64,000 nucleotides of DNA from Lewinellaceae bacterium (GTDB lineage: Bacteria > Bacteroidota > Bacteroidia > Chitinophagales > Saprospiraceae), in assembly GCA_020636105.1 (NCBI GenBank), contig JACJYL010000001.1, positions 1,116,001-1,180,000 on the forward strand, in the 5' to 3' direction. Below the pieces are notes generated by a model that saw only the letters and a program-made list of their open reading frames with translations, was not told where the DNA came from and ran no database searches. Within the stretch, counting starts at the first letter, position 1. The number at the start of each line of letters is the position of its first letter. The position numbers were made by a program, and so were the translations under genes. Shown in pieces: positions 46,101 through 54,669 of the stretch.

Positions 46101-49100
46101 AATGACAAATCAGGCCTCCTTTATCTTTTTCACTCAACCGAATGCGCTGGTTACTTAAATTATTGGCCAGTCCCCAACGGATATCCGCTGTTTTATCGGT
46201 TCTGCGTTCAACATCCAGCAGGTAATGTACCGGTCCGAACGCTGTTCCTACATTAAGTTCGGCGGTTTCATTCGCTTTGTATTTGGATTTTGACGGACTA
46301 AACCAAAGGGTAGTTGTGGAAGGAACGGTTTCTGTGTTGAGATCGTAAAGGTTAAAAAAGCCTTTATCTTCGATCAACTCTCCGCTTTTATCATCTTTTG
46401 TCTGAAGGATAACCACATAACTTCCTGTTTCCCATGAAGCAAGTTTCAATTGTAGTTCCTTTGAATTTTCGGTATTAAAAGAACCCACGAATTTTTTTTC
46501 CAGCTGTGGCCAATGCTGTACCTGGTCTTCCTCGCCGTAGGCAAAATGCGGGAACAACCGGTTGAATTTATTCTGATTGATCATTGGTTTATCGGGCATT
46601 CCCCAATAACGGCTCACGAATTCCTTTTCGGGTTCCTGGAGGCGGTACACTTCGATTTTACCGCGTGCAGGGATAAAGTTGCCATCCAGGTTAGTGGTAG
46701 AGATGCCAAAAGAAACCATGTCCTGCCGCTGCACGGTGGCCGGAACATCAAGTTTTGCCTGTAAACTTAAGTAAGCCAGGTTGAAGCTCCGTTGAGCAGA
46801 ATGCGTTTCGCCGGTAATATCGACCACATCGGCATAAACGGTAAACTGGAAAGAAGGTTTTTGATCCTTTCCTATAGACAAATCCGGCAAAGCTTCAAAA
46901 GTTACGGCAAAGGTACCGTCTGGCGCTGTTTTTACTTCTCCGCTGGCAATTTCCATCTCTCCCCCTGAAGGCATAGGCCTGCGATACCACCAGGGCCACC
47001 AGGGAAACCTGGCCTGACGAACCACCCTGTATTTTACCATAGCCCCGTCAATCGCATTACCGGCATAACCTGTCGCCACGCCCTTGGCCACTACCCTATC
47101 GCCAAGGTTAACATTTTCTTCTGGGGCTTTCATTTCGACCTCAAATTTCGGTCGTTTGTATTCTTCCACCCTGAATGTCTCCCTGTTTTCACCTACGCTG
47201 GACTTCAGGGACATGCTTCCTCTAAGCCCAAATTCCGGGGCCACAAATGATCCCTGGACCGTACCAAATTCATTGGATCGGAGATCCAGTTTTTGCACTT
47301 CCTGCCAGTTGACATCCAGGAAGGTTATGGTTACGCTTTTATTGGGTAAAATGCCGGGAATACCGTCTTTGTCTTTTTCCATCAACAAGGCCTTGAAATA
47401 AACGGTCTGTCCAGGCCGGTAGATCGCCCTGTCCAGGAAAAAACGGGTAAGCTGGTATTTTTCATCAGAAGGCCGGTCACGGTAATTTAAAGAATACCCG
47501 TCGTTGGGCAGCAAAACATCCTTTCCGTGGCTTAGGCGGATGACAAAATATTGATTTTCTCTGAATTTAGGATCCACAAAACCATCCGCATCACTTAAGT
47601 CTTCGCTTATTTTGATCCGCTTGTTTCTTCTTTCTTTTCTGTCGTATTCATTTTTAAAATACTCCACCTTCACCCCGGGGAAAGGGGCTCCCGTCTCGCG
47701 ATTGGCGACTACAATTTTCAGGTCCTTGCCCGACAATTTTTTATACAAATAACCAATTTCTGAAACGGTGAAACTCAGGTAAGCCACCCTTTCATCTCCT
47801 TCCTTAAAGTTTGGATTATCCGCTACCAAAAGGGCATAAAACCCAACCGACATCGGTTCGCTCATGATTTCTGTGCGGTGGTTTTGAAAATCTCCTTCAT
47901 TGGGAAGCGTTTCCTGCCAGCGATGTACGACTTCTTTTTTGTTGAGAAAACCGATAATACTGTTATTGTCCATCCGGGACCATTGTTCAAGGTCTTCTTC
48001 CGTTAGCCGGACGACCTTCGCATATACTTCCGGAGTATTTTTGTACTGAATGGAAATGAGTACTGGTTTGTTTGGCAAATTGACCTCTTCAATACTTACA
48101 TCAAATCTTTTTTGTTCGATATCTCTAACCCTTTCCATACAAAGGCCGGCACCATAACTATTAGGATGGAGGGTCATGCCCTTGTTGCACAGCTCCCATG
48201 CTTTTTTGAGATCCCATTGCCCTTCCGGTGCCGAAACAGGAACATAGCTGGATCCGCTGTTGTAATAAACCCCCGATTGGGCATACAGGATTTCCGAAAC
48301 AGCCTCATTTCCCAGGTGCTTCTTTTCCAATCGTTCGAGCGCACTCAGGTACCATTTGTCTTTGAACTCACTGGTTGAATTTGCGTGAACAAAACGGAGT
48401 CTTTTCAGGTCTGCATCGATTAACGCCGCCGGATCCCGGTCCTCCAAATGCCTGGACAGCAAAGCCTGGAAAAGATGAATTGTTTTCAGCTTTTGAGAAC
48501 TCGTATCCCTGGAAACGAATGAATGACCCACAAATGAAGCAGCATCAAGGAAAGGTTCTTCCCCGGTGATGTAGTATTTGTAATTGGGTTCCGTCAGGTA
48601 AGCCTGGTCGTTCATAAAATGATCGATGGCCCTGTTCATGAGGAAATCAAAAAGGGTCGGCCGTAATTTCTGGGCATTCGGATCTCCCGTAAAGATGGAT
48701 CGGAACAACTCAATTTCCACTTTTGCCAACCGATTATCATCCACAGAACATTCGTAATTCAACGAACTGGCTTCGATGAGTTGTTCTGCCGTCCAGGTGC
48801 CAATGTCATCGGATTTATATTCCGGCGTGTTGGTCAGATTACTGAGGCGCCAGTAATTTTGCTGAAGATAATTCTGGTAGAGTTCCCCGAGCATGGACTG
48901 CAAAATTTGTTTGGTAGGGAAATCCGCTGTATTGGCTTGAGATTCAAGTTTATTCAACACTTTAATATACCCGTCTTCTTCCAGTTCCCTGAAATACTTT
49001 AACCGGTATATGGTGGTTTTTACGACCTGAGCGGGATTGTTGTCTTTTTGGGCCTTTTCGTACAAGGCCTCAACTTTTTCAAGGGCTGATTGGGGTAATC

Positions 49101-49251
49101 GTTGCTGATCAAGTTCAGTAATTTCTTTCCAATCCTGTGTGTAAGGATCATTGGTAAATTTCATAGTCTTTTCATCTTGTGCAAAGGCATTACCACTCAT
49201 TAAAGCCAGGTTAATGAGGAATAATACCCGAAGGAAGTGCTTTTTTGTCAT
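43147..49251 (-). CDS. Bacterial alpha-2-macroglobulin with thioester motif (2034 aa)
   Basis: A very large secreted protein, the longest gene in the window. The signal peptide (LFLINLALMSGNAFA) is followed by about 450 residues of TPR-like helical region and then macroglobulin beta domains (for example YRPGQTVYFKALLMEKDKDG). The bait/MG7 region follows, then the alpha-alpha toroid with the thioester motif YPYDCTEQIFNRYY (Cys near residue 1486). A C-terminal receptor-like beta domain ends the protein. Bacterial A2Ms trap attacking proteases in the periplasm. No penicillin-binding protein 1C gene is next to it, unlike the Proteobacterial pair. Confidence 0.93.
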   Translation of the reverse strand: MTKKHFLRVLFLINLALMSGNAFAQDEKTMKFTNDPYTQDWKEITELDQQRLPQSALEKVEALYEKAQKDNNPAQVVKTTIYRLKYFRELEEDGYIKVLNKLESQANTADFPTKQILQSMLGELYQNYLQQNYWRLSNLTNTPEYKSDDIGTWTAEQLIEASSLNYECSVDDNRLAKVEIELFRSIFTGDPNAQKLRPTLFDFLMNRAIDHFMNDQAYLTEPNYKYYITGEEPFLDAASFVGHSFVSRDTSSQKLKTIHLFQALLSRHLEDRDPAALIDADLKRLRFVHANSTSEFKDKWYLSALERLEKKHLGNEAVSEILYAQSGVYYNSGSSYVPVSAPEGQWDLKKAWELCNKGMTLHPNSYGAGLCMERVRDIEQKRFDVSIEEVNLPNKPVLISIQYKNTPEVYAKVVRLTEEDLEQWSRMDNNSIIGFLNKKEVVHRWQETLPNEGDFQNHRTEIMSEPMSVGFYALLVADNPNFKEGDERVAYLSFTVSEIGYLYKKLSGKDLKIVVANRETGAPFPGVKVEYFKNEYDRKERRNKRIKISEDLSDADGFVDPKFRENQYFVIRLSHGKDVLLPNDGYSLNYRDRPSDEKYQLTRFFLDRAIYRPGQTVYFKALLMEKDKDGIPGILPNKSVTITFLDVNWQEVQKLDLRSNEFGTVQGSFVAPEFGLRGSMSLKSSVGENRETFRVEEYKRPKFEVEMKAPEENVNLGDRVVAKGVATGYAGNAIDGAMVKYRVVRQARFPWWPWWYRRPMPSGGEMEIASGEVKTAPDGTFAVTFEALPDLSIGKDQKPSFQFTVYADVVDITGETHSAQRSFNLAYLSLQAKLDVPATVQRQDMVSFGISTTNLDGNFIPARGKIEVYRLQEPEKEFVSRYWGMPDKPMINQNKFNRLFPHFAYGEEDQVQHWPQLEKKFVGSFNTENSKELQLKLASWETGSYVVILQTKDDKSGELIEDKGFFNLYDLNTETVPSTTTLWFSPSKSKYKANETAELNVGTAFGPVHYLLDVERRTDKTADIRWGLANNLSNQRIRLSEKDKGGLICHLAYIKNNRVFTNVQNIAVPWEDKELQITYSTFRDKLKPGQKEEWQIKISGPEGEKVGAEVLAGMYDASLDAFAPNNWSAGFFPTFNYSYAQWRSTSFGQKYASAQTYRDYTRPERVYPSLNWFDFYNVYFGRGNYYAMEDDDGVQVRANVMLKSAPAMADGAPPPPQPEELSEMVVTFDPQMENAQGKVVSMEEASAPPVSVRTNLDETVFFMPQLRTDKDGNVVISFTMNEALTKWKFMTFAHTTDLKTAIGVKEVITQKELMVQPNPPRFFRERDEIYFTAKVSNLSESKLSGTARLELFDALTMQPVDALLGNANAEVSFEAEAGQSAPLSWKLNIPVGKVMAITHRVTARAGSFSDGEESALPVLTNRMLVTETMPMNIRGGEKKSFDFAEMEKASHSRTLQNHKLSLEFTSNPAWYAVKSLPYLMEYPYDCTEQIFNRYYANALASSVANKYPKIRKVFDQWKDTPALESELSKNQDLKAVLLEETPWVLASQSEEQQRKNIGLLFDLNKMGHEKEAALNKLKERQSPSGGFAWFPGGEDSRYITQYLVEGMGHLKHLGAEDFNNNPGVKQMLDNAIVFMDEELKYEYAELEKEVKKGRTTFAEDHLSNMAIHYLYTRSFFDNQIDQELSKIREYYLGQAEQYWTKRGIYQQGLIALALQRSDRSKVAADLVRSFRERALQSEEMGMYWKYDYGYFWYQLPIETHALMIEVFAEVAKDDKAVDELKIWLLKNKETTHWETTKATANAVYALLANGSNWLVEDKPLKISLPKAKEKEVSIRKAMGTAEAGSGYFRVDWQDNEINPRMGSVKVENQNNVVAWGSMYWQYFEELDKIDVFKETPLTLKKQLYRVDNSDKGPVLLPVNDKNGLKPGDKVTVRIELKVDRDMEYVHMKDMRASGFEPMNVLSTYKWQGGLGYYESTGDAATNFFFSYLPKGTYVFEYPVRVVHKGDFSNGITTIQCMYAPKFTSHSEGVRVKVD

Positions 49252-49321
49252 ATCTGGAATCCTGTTTTTTGTTAATAACTATTATACGGATGCAAAAAGT
49301 ATAGAGAATGCATAAATAATT

Positions 49322-49366
49322 GGTTACAGGTGGCTGGTTGCTCGTTGCTCGTTGCTCGTTGTTGGA
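49322..49366. repeat. Dispersed intergenic repeat, family B copy
   Basis: GGTGGCTGGTTGCTCGTTGC, then TCGTTGCTCGTTG. A short tandem of GCTCGTT units upstream of the alpha-2-macroglobulin gene, in the same vocabulary as the other family B loci. Confidence 0.5.
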
Positions 49367-49487
49367 GGTTGATTTTTGAACTTTGAAAATAACGAGATAC
49401 GAACCGGAGGGTAACATTTTTTCATCCGTTTGATATCATGGTGTAAATAACAAAAATACTTTTTTAAAAACTAAAAAATTCAAGACC

Positions 49488-49991
49488 ATGAGAAACTATT
49501 TTCTGACCACATTGATCCTTGCCATTACAATGTTTGCTTTTACCAATTGCGAAAAAGATCCGTTCCAATCAACTGAACGTTCCCAGTGGGGAAATTCAAA
49601 TGGAAGGTGGAGTGATACCGCAAAAGACTGTAGCGGAAACGGATGCCGCTGCCTGCCGGAAGTCATCATTGTCGGAATTGCAGCGCCTCATAATGATCTC
49701 GTAGATGATCTCGTCAACGGCGCTACCGGCGTAGGATCGGGCCCCTTTATCGTGGACTATTTCTCCATGGATGCAACACAACAGCTTTTTACCAACCTGA
49801 ATGAATATCAATTGGGGTTGTTACAATCCGGGGAATACGAGGTAAAGCCCTATTTCTTTGAAAAAGAATTGTACGAAACCCAAAAACTGGGAAGAATAAA
49901 ATTCTTTGCCGCCAGAAAAGCGGTTGTAAAGAATCCTGAAGCTTCCCTTGAGGACTATGAATTCTCCTTTGAAGTGGATATCAGACCTTAA
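49488..49991 (+). CDS. Putative lipoprotein of unknown function
   Basis: A 167-aa protein with a type II signal peptide (MRNYFLTTLILAITMFAFTN, then Cys-21). A short polar region and a cysteine cluster follow (DCSGNGCRCLPE, about 49-60). The rest is a compact alpha/beta domain containing FSMDATQQLFTNLNEYQ and AARKAVVKNPEASLEDYEFS. No family recognised. ATG start at 49488 in a single-gene unit. Confidence 0.65.
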   Translation: MRNYFLTTLILAITMFAFTNCEKDPFQSTERSQWGNSNGRWSDTAKDCSGNGCRCLPEVIIVGIAAPHNDLVDDLVNGATGVGSGPFIVDYFSMDATQQLFTNLNEYQLGLLQSGEYEVKPYFFEKELYETQKLGRIKFFAARKAVVKNPEASLEDYEFSFEVDIRP

Positions 49992-50164
49992 AAGCCTCTA
50001 ATCCGCCATCCCACGAACAGATAACCACTGATTGCCATAAACATTTTGCACAGCTAAATCAAAAATCAGGGTAGCGTTAAGCCAAATCATTTTCAGAGAA
50101 AGTCATTGCCACGGGTGATGGCTTTCTCTTTTTGTTTATTTTTGGCAAAGAAAAATTACAGACC

Positions 50165-51082
50165 ATGGCAAACAGAATAATGGATCCCGGATTCGGGCTC
50201 TTTTCCAGCAGTAAGGCAAAAAGGTACATCACCGATAATGGGGCAACGACTGTTGTCCATCTAAACAAAAGGTGGACCATTTCCGACATGTACCTACAAC
50301 TCATCGAAATTTCCTGGGCCAACTTTTTCATATTTGTCACCTTAAGTTACATTGGGCTCAATATTATTTTTGGGCTCACGTATTTTCTTATCGGTATTGA
50401 ATCGATCACCGAACCCAGCGGTAACCTGTTCAAAGATTTTATGAACGGCTTTTTTTTTAGCGCCCAAACGGTTACCACGGTCGGATACGGAGGCATTTCA
50501 CCCCATGGAACCATGGCCAATATCGTGTCCACTTTTGAAGCCTTGATCGGATTACTCAGTTTTTCCTTCATCACGGGATTACTTTATGGCCGTTTTGCAA
50601 GACCCTCCGCTTCAGTAAGGTTTAGTTCCAACATGGTTTACCGAGATTTTAAAGGGGGAAAAGCGTTGATGTTCCGCCTGATGAACAACCGGACCAATAT
50701 GATGATCAAACCGAGGGTATCTGTCTCGCTGGGAATCACCAAAGGAGATCCATTGGGAGATTTTAAACGTGAATTCTATCAACTTTCCCTCGAACGCGAC
50801 AGCATCCAGGCTTTACCCACCATTTGGACCCTGGTGCACGAAATCGATAAGGACAGTCCGCTTTATCAATATTCAGAGGAAGAAATACTGGCGCTCAAAG
50901 CGGAACTTTTCATCCTGCTGGAATATTACGACGATGCCTATGCCCAGGAAGTTTTCAAAATGCATTCCTACGACTTTACCCAGATCATTCCCAACCGGAA
51001 ATTTGTCCGTTCCTTCATGTACAACGAGGACGGTTACCTGGAATTGGACCATGATTCGCTTGATATGACGGAGTCGGTTTGA
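50165..51082 (+). CDS. Inward-rectifier-type potassium channel (KirBac-like)
   Basis: A 305-aa inner-membrane channel. It has a slide helix (SDMYLQLIEISWANF), an outer helix (about 59-81), a pore helix with the selectivity filter TVTTVGYGGISP (about 107-118), an inner helix (about 126-147) and a cytoplasmic Kir immunoglobulin-like domain from about 155 to the end (FRLMNNRTNMMIKPRVSVSL). The filter has TVGYG, which is potassium-selective. Start taken as ATG 50165; a longer frame from 50132 lacks family support. Confidence 0.92.
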   Translation: MANRIMDPGFGLFSSSKAKRYITDNGATTVVHLNKRWTISDMYLQLIEISWANFFIFVTLSYIGLNIIFGLTYFLIGIESITEPSGNLFKDFMNGFFFSAQTVTTVGYGGISPHGTMANIVSTFEALIGLLSFSFITGLLYGRFARPSASVRFSSNMVYRDFKGGKALMFRLMNNRTNMMIKPRVSVSLGITKGDPLGDFKREFYQLSLERDSIQALPTIWTLVHEIDKDSPLYQYSEEEILALKAELFILLEYYDDAYAQEVFKMHSYDFTQIIPNRKFVRSFMYNEDGYLELDHDSLDMTESV

Positions 51083-51388
51083 CAACAAGGGAATAAGGAC
51101 GAAAGGACGGAGGGACTTTCAAATGGTTCAATTGGTTCAATTGGAGCGAAGCGACCTCCGGGGTTGTGTAAAAAGGCTAAAAATCTATTAAATAACATGA
51201 TTATTTAATGTGTAAAAACTCTATTTTTTTTACGCTTTACATATTCCATTTTCAAAGATATTTTAGAAAAATTGAGTTTTTTACCCGGGTTATTTATATT
51301 AATGTCTTTAAGAGATTTGGAATATCCTGAAAAGATAAAACATCAATAACCGCGGGTGTAACCTGTGGGAAACAGAGGAAAATCGAAA
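51083..51388. other. Intergenic region with a 9-bp palindrome
   Basis: No gene seen. ATTAAATAA-CATGA-TTATTTAAT (51187-51209) is a perfect 9-bp inverted repeat, bordered by two copies of TGTGTAAAAA. TGGTTCAATTGGTTCAATTGG just before it is a small tandem repeat. A regulatory role is possible but unproven. Confidence 0.4.
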
Positions 51389-51406
51389 GAACCCCGAAGT
51401 GGGTTC
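51389..51406 (-). terminator. Weak terminator after the FAD oxidoreductase gene
   Basis: GAACCC and GGGTTC form a 6-bp stem 15 bp after the stop codon on the minus strand, followed by a short T-rich stretch. Confidence 0.45.
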
Positions 51407-51420
51407 AATCATTGTTCGCA

Positions 51421-52503
51421 TTATTCGGTAAAGTAGCGTTCGTATTTTTTGACATCTACCTCTTTGTCCAGGGGAGTATTTTCCAAAAGATGTAGTACGG
51501 TATGCTTTGCCCAGAATGGAACAAGTGAGGTGCCTTTAGACCCCATTCCGTTGAATAAAAACAGGGATTTATGGGTCGGGTGGGAACCGATAAATGGCCG
51601 GCGATCCCGGACGGTGGGTCGGACGGCTGCCTGGTGGTCCAGCACTTCAAAGGGAACGGACAGGATCTTTTCCAATAATTTTAGCAGGTAATTTCTTCCC
51701 TTTTCAGAAGGCAACACATTTTTAAAATCACGCTCCATGGTGGCACCAACCCAATAAGTATCGGCTTCCTCAGTGGGGATCAGGTACAATTTATGTTTGA
51801 GAATTTTATCAAAACCAGAACCCGGAATTTTGACGATCAAAACCTCCCCTTTGTCTCCAAGGAAAGGCAAGTAATTAAAATACGGGTTGTCCTTTACTTT
51901 GGCTCCCTCGCAAAAAATGATCTTTTTCGCTTCCCATCCTTCGTACTTTATGCTTTCCTCCCCAATCTCGAGCAAGTCAAAATCAAATTTCGTCTGGGTG
52001 TAACAGGCTTCTGCCTTAAAAAAAGTCCGGTAATGATCGATCAGTTTACCCACCTCCACTCTTGCGCTTTCGCCAATTTCAATAAAATCATAAACCTGTG
52101 AAATCTTTTGTTCAAAGGCTTTTGCATCCACATTTTCCACAACAAAACGGTCGTATCCGGATTCTGCACTGCGGGCCAGCCATTCATTTTGTTCACCTGC
52201 ATTAAAAATAGCCCTGACAATATTGCGGGAATGATAGAATTTAGTGTTAAATTTTCGCTCCAAAACCTTATAAGTTTCCACCGCCGTGGGAAGAAACTCT
52301 TCAACACGCCATGACTTGACAAAATGCCTGCCGGTGATGGGATTGATGAGCCCTGCAGCCACCGCTGTAGAACCTGCCGGATCAGCATCGTCTATGATGT
52401 GTATGGAGCGGCCGGCTTCCAGCAGAAAATGGGCAAGTATCGTCCCTGCAATACCCTGCCCGACGATGAGAAAGTCGATCTTTTTGGAAACGGTTTGATT
52501 CAT
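51421..52503 (-). CDS. FAD-dependent oxidoreductase of the DAO family
   Basis: A 360-aa protein with the Rossmann motif FLIVGQGIAGTILAHFLLEA (about 11-30), the ADP-ribose acidic end IIDDAD, the conserved TAVAAGLINPITGRHFVKS and the C-terminal FAD-contact segment FLFNGMGSKGTSLVPFW. DAO-family enzymes oxidise C-N bonds. The layout resembles the oxidase half of MnmC, which processes tRNA wobble uridine, and that is a reasonable guess in a genome without a fused MnmC. Other amine oxidases are possible. The gene diverges from the methyltransferase at 52583. Confidence 0.75.
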   Translation of the reverse strand: MNQTVSKKIDFLIVGQGIAGTILAHFLLEAGRSIHIIDDADPAGSTAVAAGLINPITGRHFVKSWRVEEFLPTAVETYKVLERKFNTKFYHSRNIVRAIFNAGEQNEWLARSAESGYDRFVVENVDAKAFEQKISQVYDFIEIGESARVEVGKLIDHYRTFFKAEACYTQTKFDFDLLEIGEESIKYEGWEAKKIIFCEGAKVKDNPYFNYLPFLGDKGEVLIVKIPGSGFDKILKHKLYLIPTEEADTYWVGATMERDFKNVLPSEKGRNYLLKLLEKILSVPFEVLDHQAAVRPTVRDRRPFIGSHPTHKSLFLFNGMGSKGTSLVPFWAKHTVLHLLENTPLDKEVDVKKYERYFTE

Positions 52504-52582
52504 TCGTCAAAGGTACTTCTTTCAGGGAAACAAGAAAACAAATGAATCATTCTCGTATTAAATCATTCAAGTATTCAAGAAT

Positions 52583-53197
52583 ATGAGCAAACTATATCAA
52601 AAACTATTTGCGGCGGCCTACGATCCGTTTATGTCATCAGCTGAGAAATCGTTGGAAAAGAACCGACGGGAACTGCTCGCACATTTGCGCGGCAACATTT
52701 TTGAAGTGGGCGTTGGAACGGGAGTGAATTTTGATTTTTTCCATCCGGAAGCAAATGTTTTAGCAATTGAGCCCTCCATGCCCATGATGAAAAAAGCCCT
52801 TGCCAGGATTCCTGTGGGAAAAAATATTCAGGTGTATCATCTTGGTGTAAACGATGAGTCGCTGGAAGATCTGATCAAACCCGGGAGCCTTGACGCTGTG
52901 GTTTGTACGCTGGTTTTATGCACCATTTCCCATCCTGAAATAGCCCTTCAGAAGTTTAGACGATGGCTGAAACCGGAAGGCCAGCTGGTCATCCTTGAAC
53001 ACATCAGGTCAAAACACCACTGGCACGGCAGAATGCAGGACTGGGTCAATCCACTGTGGAAAGCCTTCGGAGAAGGATGCAACCTGAACCGAAATACAGA
53101 TGCGATGGTTAAAGCAGCGGGATTTGTCCCTGAAAATGAAATGTATTTCAAAAATTCGGTCACCTGGTATCAGGGGGTTTTTAAAGCTGGAGGATAA
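52583..53197 (+). CDS. Class I SAM-dependent methyltransferase
   Basis: A 204-aa protein with the UbiE/METTL7-like layout: short N-terminal helix, SAM motif I NIFEVGVGTGVNFDF (about 36-50), an acidic residue in LAIEPSMPMM (about 59-68), DAVVCTLVLCTI as motif IV and LVILEHIRSKHHWHGRMQ after it. It methylates an unknown small molecule or lipid. ATG start at 52583, with the divergent FAD gene sharing a short promoter region. Confidence 0.85.
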   Translation: MSKLYQKLFAAAYDPFMSSAEKSLEKNRRELLAHLRGNIFEVGVGTGVNFDFFHPEANVLAIEPSMPMMKKALARIPVGKNIQVYHLGVNDESLEDLIKPGSLDAVVCTLVLCTISHPEIALQKFRRWLKPEGQLVILEHIRSKHHWHGRMQDWVNPLWKAFGEGCNLNRNTDAMVKAAGFVPENEMYFKNSVTWYQGVFKAGG

Positions 53198-53222
53198 AAA
53201 CCAGTCAATACCCTGGAATAAT

Positions 53223-53266
53223 TTAACCGCAAGGCACGCCAGGAAGGCGCAAGGGACGCAAGGAGT
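53223..53266. repeat. Dispersed intergenic repeat, family A, copy 3
   Basis: TTAACCGCAAGGCACGCCAG, then GAAGGCGCAAGGGACGCAAG and GAG. It follows the methyltransferase stop and matches the copies at 18376 and 42874. Confidence 0.65.
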
Positions 53267-53305
53267 ACTTATGGAATCAATAGAGGCCCTCCTATAAAAT
53301 CATTC

Positions 53306-53662
53306 CTACATACGCTCCCACTCCAATCGTATTTTTTTGGGCAGGCTTTTCACGATCAGGTCGTAAGAATGATCGACGAGCTCCAATAAAAAATCATCCT
53401 CCAGGCTTTCTTCAAAGGAAACGGTATTCCAGTGGACCTTACTCATGTGCCAGCCCGGTCGGATTTCCGGATATTCTTCCCGCAACTCAATGGCCCGGTC
53501 GGGGTCACATTTTAAATTGACAGTAAATTCGGCACTGTCCAGTCCGGTCAGGGCAAACATTTTACCCATTACTTTGAAAACCAGGGTTTCCGGTCCAAAG
53601 GGAAAAGTTTCTTCCACGCCCTTTTTAGAGAGGCAATAATCTCTGAAAACTTCGATGTTCAT
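53306..53662 (-). CDS. MmcQ/YjbR family DNA-binding-fold protein
   Basis: A 118-aa protein of normal family length with the YjbR pattern: an N-terminal helix FRDYCLSKKGVEETFPFG (about 5-22), strands LVFKVMGKMFALTG and FTVNLKCDP, and the conserved GWHMSKVHWNTV (about 71-82). The fold is double-wing-like and often assumed to bind DNA, but no function is established. It is a single gene upstream of tRNA-Arg on the opposite strand. Confidence 0.88.
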   Translation of the reverse strand: MNIEVFRDYCLSKKGVEETFPFGPETLVFKVMGKMFALTGLDSAEFTVNLKCDPDRAIELREEYPEIRPGWHMSKVHWNTVSFEESLEDDFLLELVDHSYDLIVKSLPKKIRLEWERM

Positions 53663-53728
53663 TCTGAAAAATTTTTACAAAAATAAAGAAACTTTTCCTG
53701 CATGCTTTTCATTTTAACATTCAGGGTG

Positions 53729-53736
53729 TATCTTTG
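53729..53736 (+). promoter_or_regulatory. Promoter of tRNA-Arg
   Basis: TATCTTTG is an exact TAnnTTTG -7 element with T-rich sequence about 20 bp upstream. The predicted start is 10-15 nt before the mature tRNA 5' end. Confidence 0.6.
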
Positions 53737-53755
53737 CCGCCCAGCCACCAAAAAT

Positions 53756-53827
53756 GGCCCCGTAGTTCAAGGGATAGAATGGAAGTTTCCTAAACTTTAG
53801 ATCCAGGTTCGAGTCCTGGCGGGGCTA
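53756..53827 (+). tRNA. tRNA-Arg (anticodon CCT)
   Basis: A 72-nt gene. The acceptor GGCCCCG pairs with CGGGGCT, with one G-T pair. The anticodon arm GAAGT/ACTTT holds the loop TTCCTAA, so the anticodon is CCT (reads AGG). The T-arm is CCAGGTTCGAGTCCTGG and the discriminator is A. CCA is not encoded. The accessory region starts directly after it, so its 3' end is a likely integration site. Confidence 0.95.
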
Positions 53828-54094
53828 CTATCTTTAAAATCTTACCATTGATTTCCAACGACTTATGCGCTCCCGAGAGGGAGCGTTGTCGTTTGAGTTG
53901 TCGTTTTGAAGCTTTGTAAAGATAGTGAAAATGTATTGAAACTATCAATATTACTGAAGGAATAAAGGTTGTTTCTTAAAATTTGAGTATCTTTTATATT
54001 CATATAGAAAATATGGTAACTATATGTATATTGAGAAAAATTGCATTCAATTATTTTTAACGCTTGGGTAGATTTGAAAAAAAAGAAATGAGAT
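53828..54094. other. Junction region between tRNA-Arg and the Thoeris genes
   Basis: No gene. CGCTCCC-GAGA-GGGAGCG (53868-53885) is a perfect 7-bp hairpin. The tandem 12-mers TTGTCGTTTGAG and TTGTCGTTTTGA follow, and CTATCTTT (53828-53835) is mirrored as AAAGATAG (53918-53925). Such structures just past a tRNA often mark recombination sites, and the hairpin may also end the tRNA transcript. Confidence 0.5.
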
Positions 54095-54664
54095 ATGGCT
54101 TATAGAAACGGAAATTATTCAGCATTCTATGTGAGTGAACCATTTAGCGAAAGCAGCCTTGGTGCTCATGCGACAAAAGATTTTGTTTATTATAATATGG
54201 TTAGAGCGTGGAAAGGTGCTGATTCATCATTTCCATTCAATGATTCGCACAATAAAAATTATAACGTAAGAGATAGCAGTAATTGGGAATCAACATTAAA
54301 ACCAAGAATTCGTGAACGTATCAGAAAGTCGAAAAACATAATATTGTTTTTGAGTTCTCTAACAAAGAGCTCAAGAGCAATCAGAGAGGAGATGGATTAT
54401 GGAATTAATAATCAAGGATTGCCAGTTATAGTTGTTTATCCAGAATATACCGAAAAAAGTGATATAATAAATTGCCAATCAGAAACCTTTAAAAAACAAA
54501 TAACTAACCTGTGGGACAAATTACCGATTTTTAGAGATTCAATGAGTGATGTTCCAACGCTGCACATACCGAAAAAAAAGATTCTAATAAAAAGTGCACT
54601 TAATGATCCAGATTTTATGGTTGCATCTAAATGCAAGGCAGGTACATACTTTTACAAGTGTTAG
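54095..54664 (+). CDS. thsB: Thoeris TIR-like signalling protein ThsB
   Basis: A 189-aa protein of the ThsB (MTH538 TIR-like) family. The aligned features are a strand 1 with AFYVSEPF, the segment YYNMVRAWKGADSSFPFND (about 27-45), the RERIRKSKNIILFLSS core (about 77-92) and the acidic helix RAIREEMDYGI (about 98-108), with Glu at the usual catalytic place. After sensing phage, ThsB makes a NAD-derived signal that activates ThsA. It is the first gene of the pair and is the first coding cargo after tRNA-Arg. It is A+T-richer than the core. Confidence 0.88.
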   Translation: MAYRNGNYSAFYVSEPFSESSLGAHATKDFVYYNMVRAWKGADSSFPFNDSHNKNYNVRDSSNWESTLKPRIRERIRKSKNIILFLSSLTKSSRAIREEMDYGINNQGLPVIVVYPEYTEKSDIINCQSETFKKQITNLWDKLPIFRDSMSDVPTLHIPKKKILIKSALNDPDFMVASKCKAGTYFYKC

Positions 54665-54669
54665 CAAGA

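Noticed and set aside
54631..54669. Upstream start for ThsA overlapping thsB
   Set aside because: It adds 13 residues without family support and overlaps thsB by 34 bp; the ATG at 54670 gives a normal 5-bp gap.
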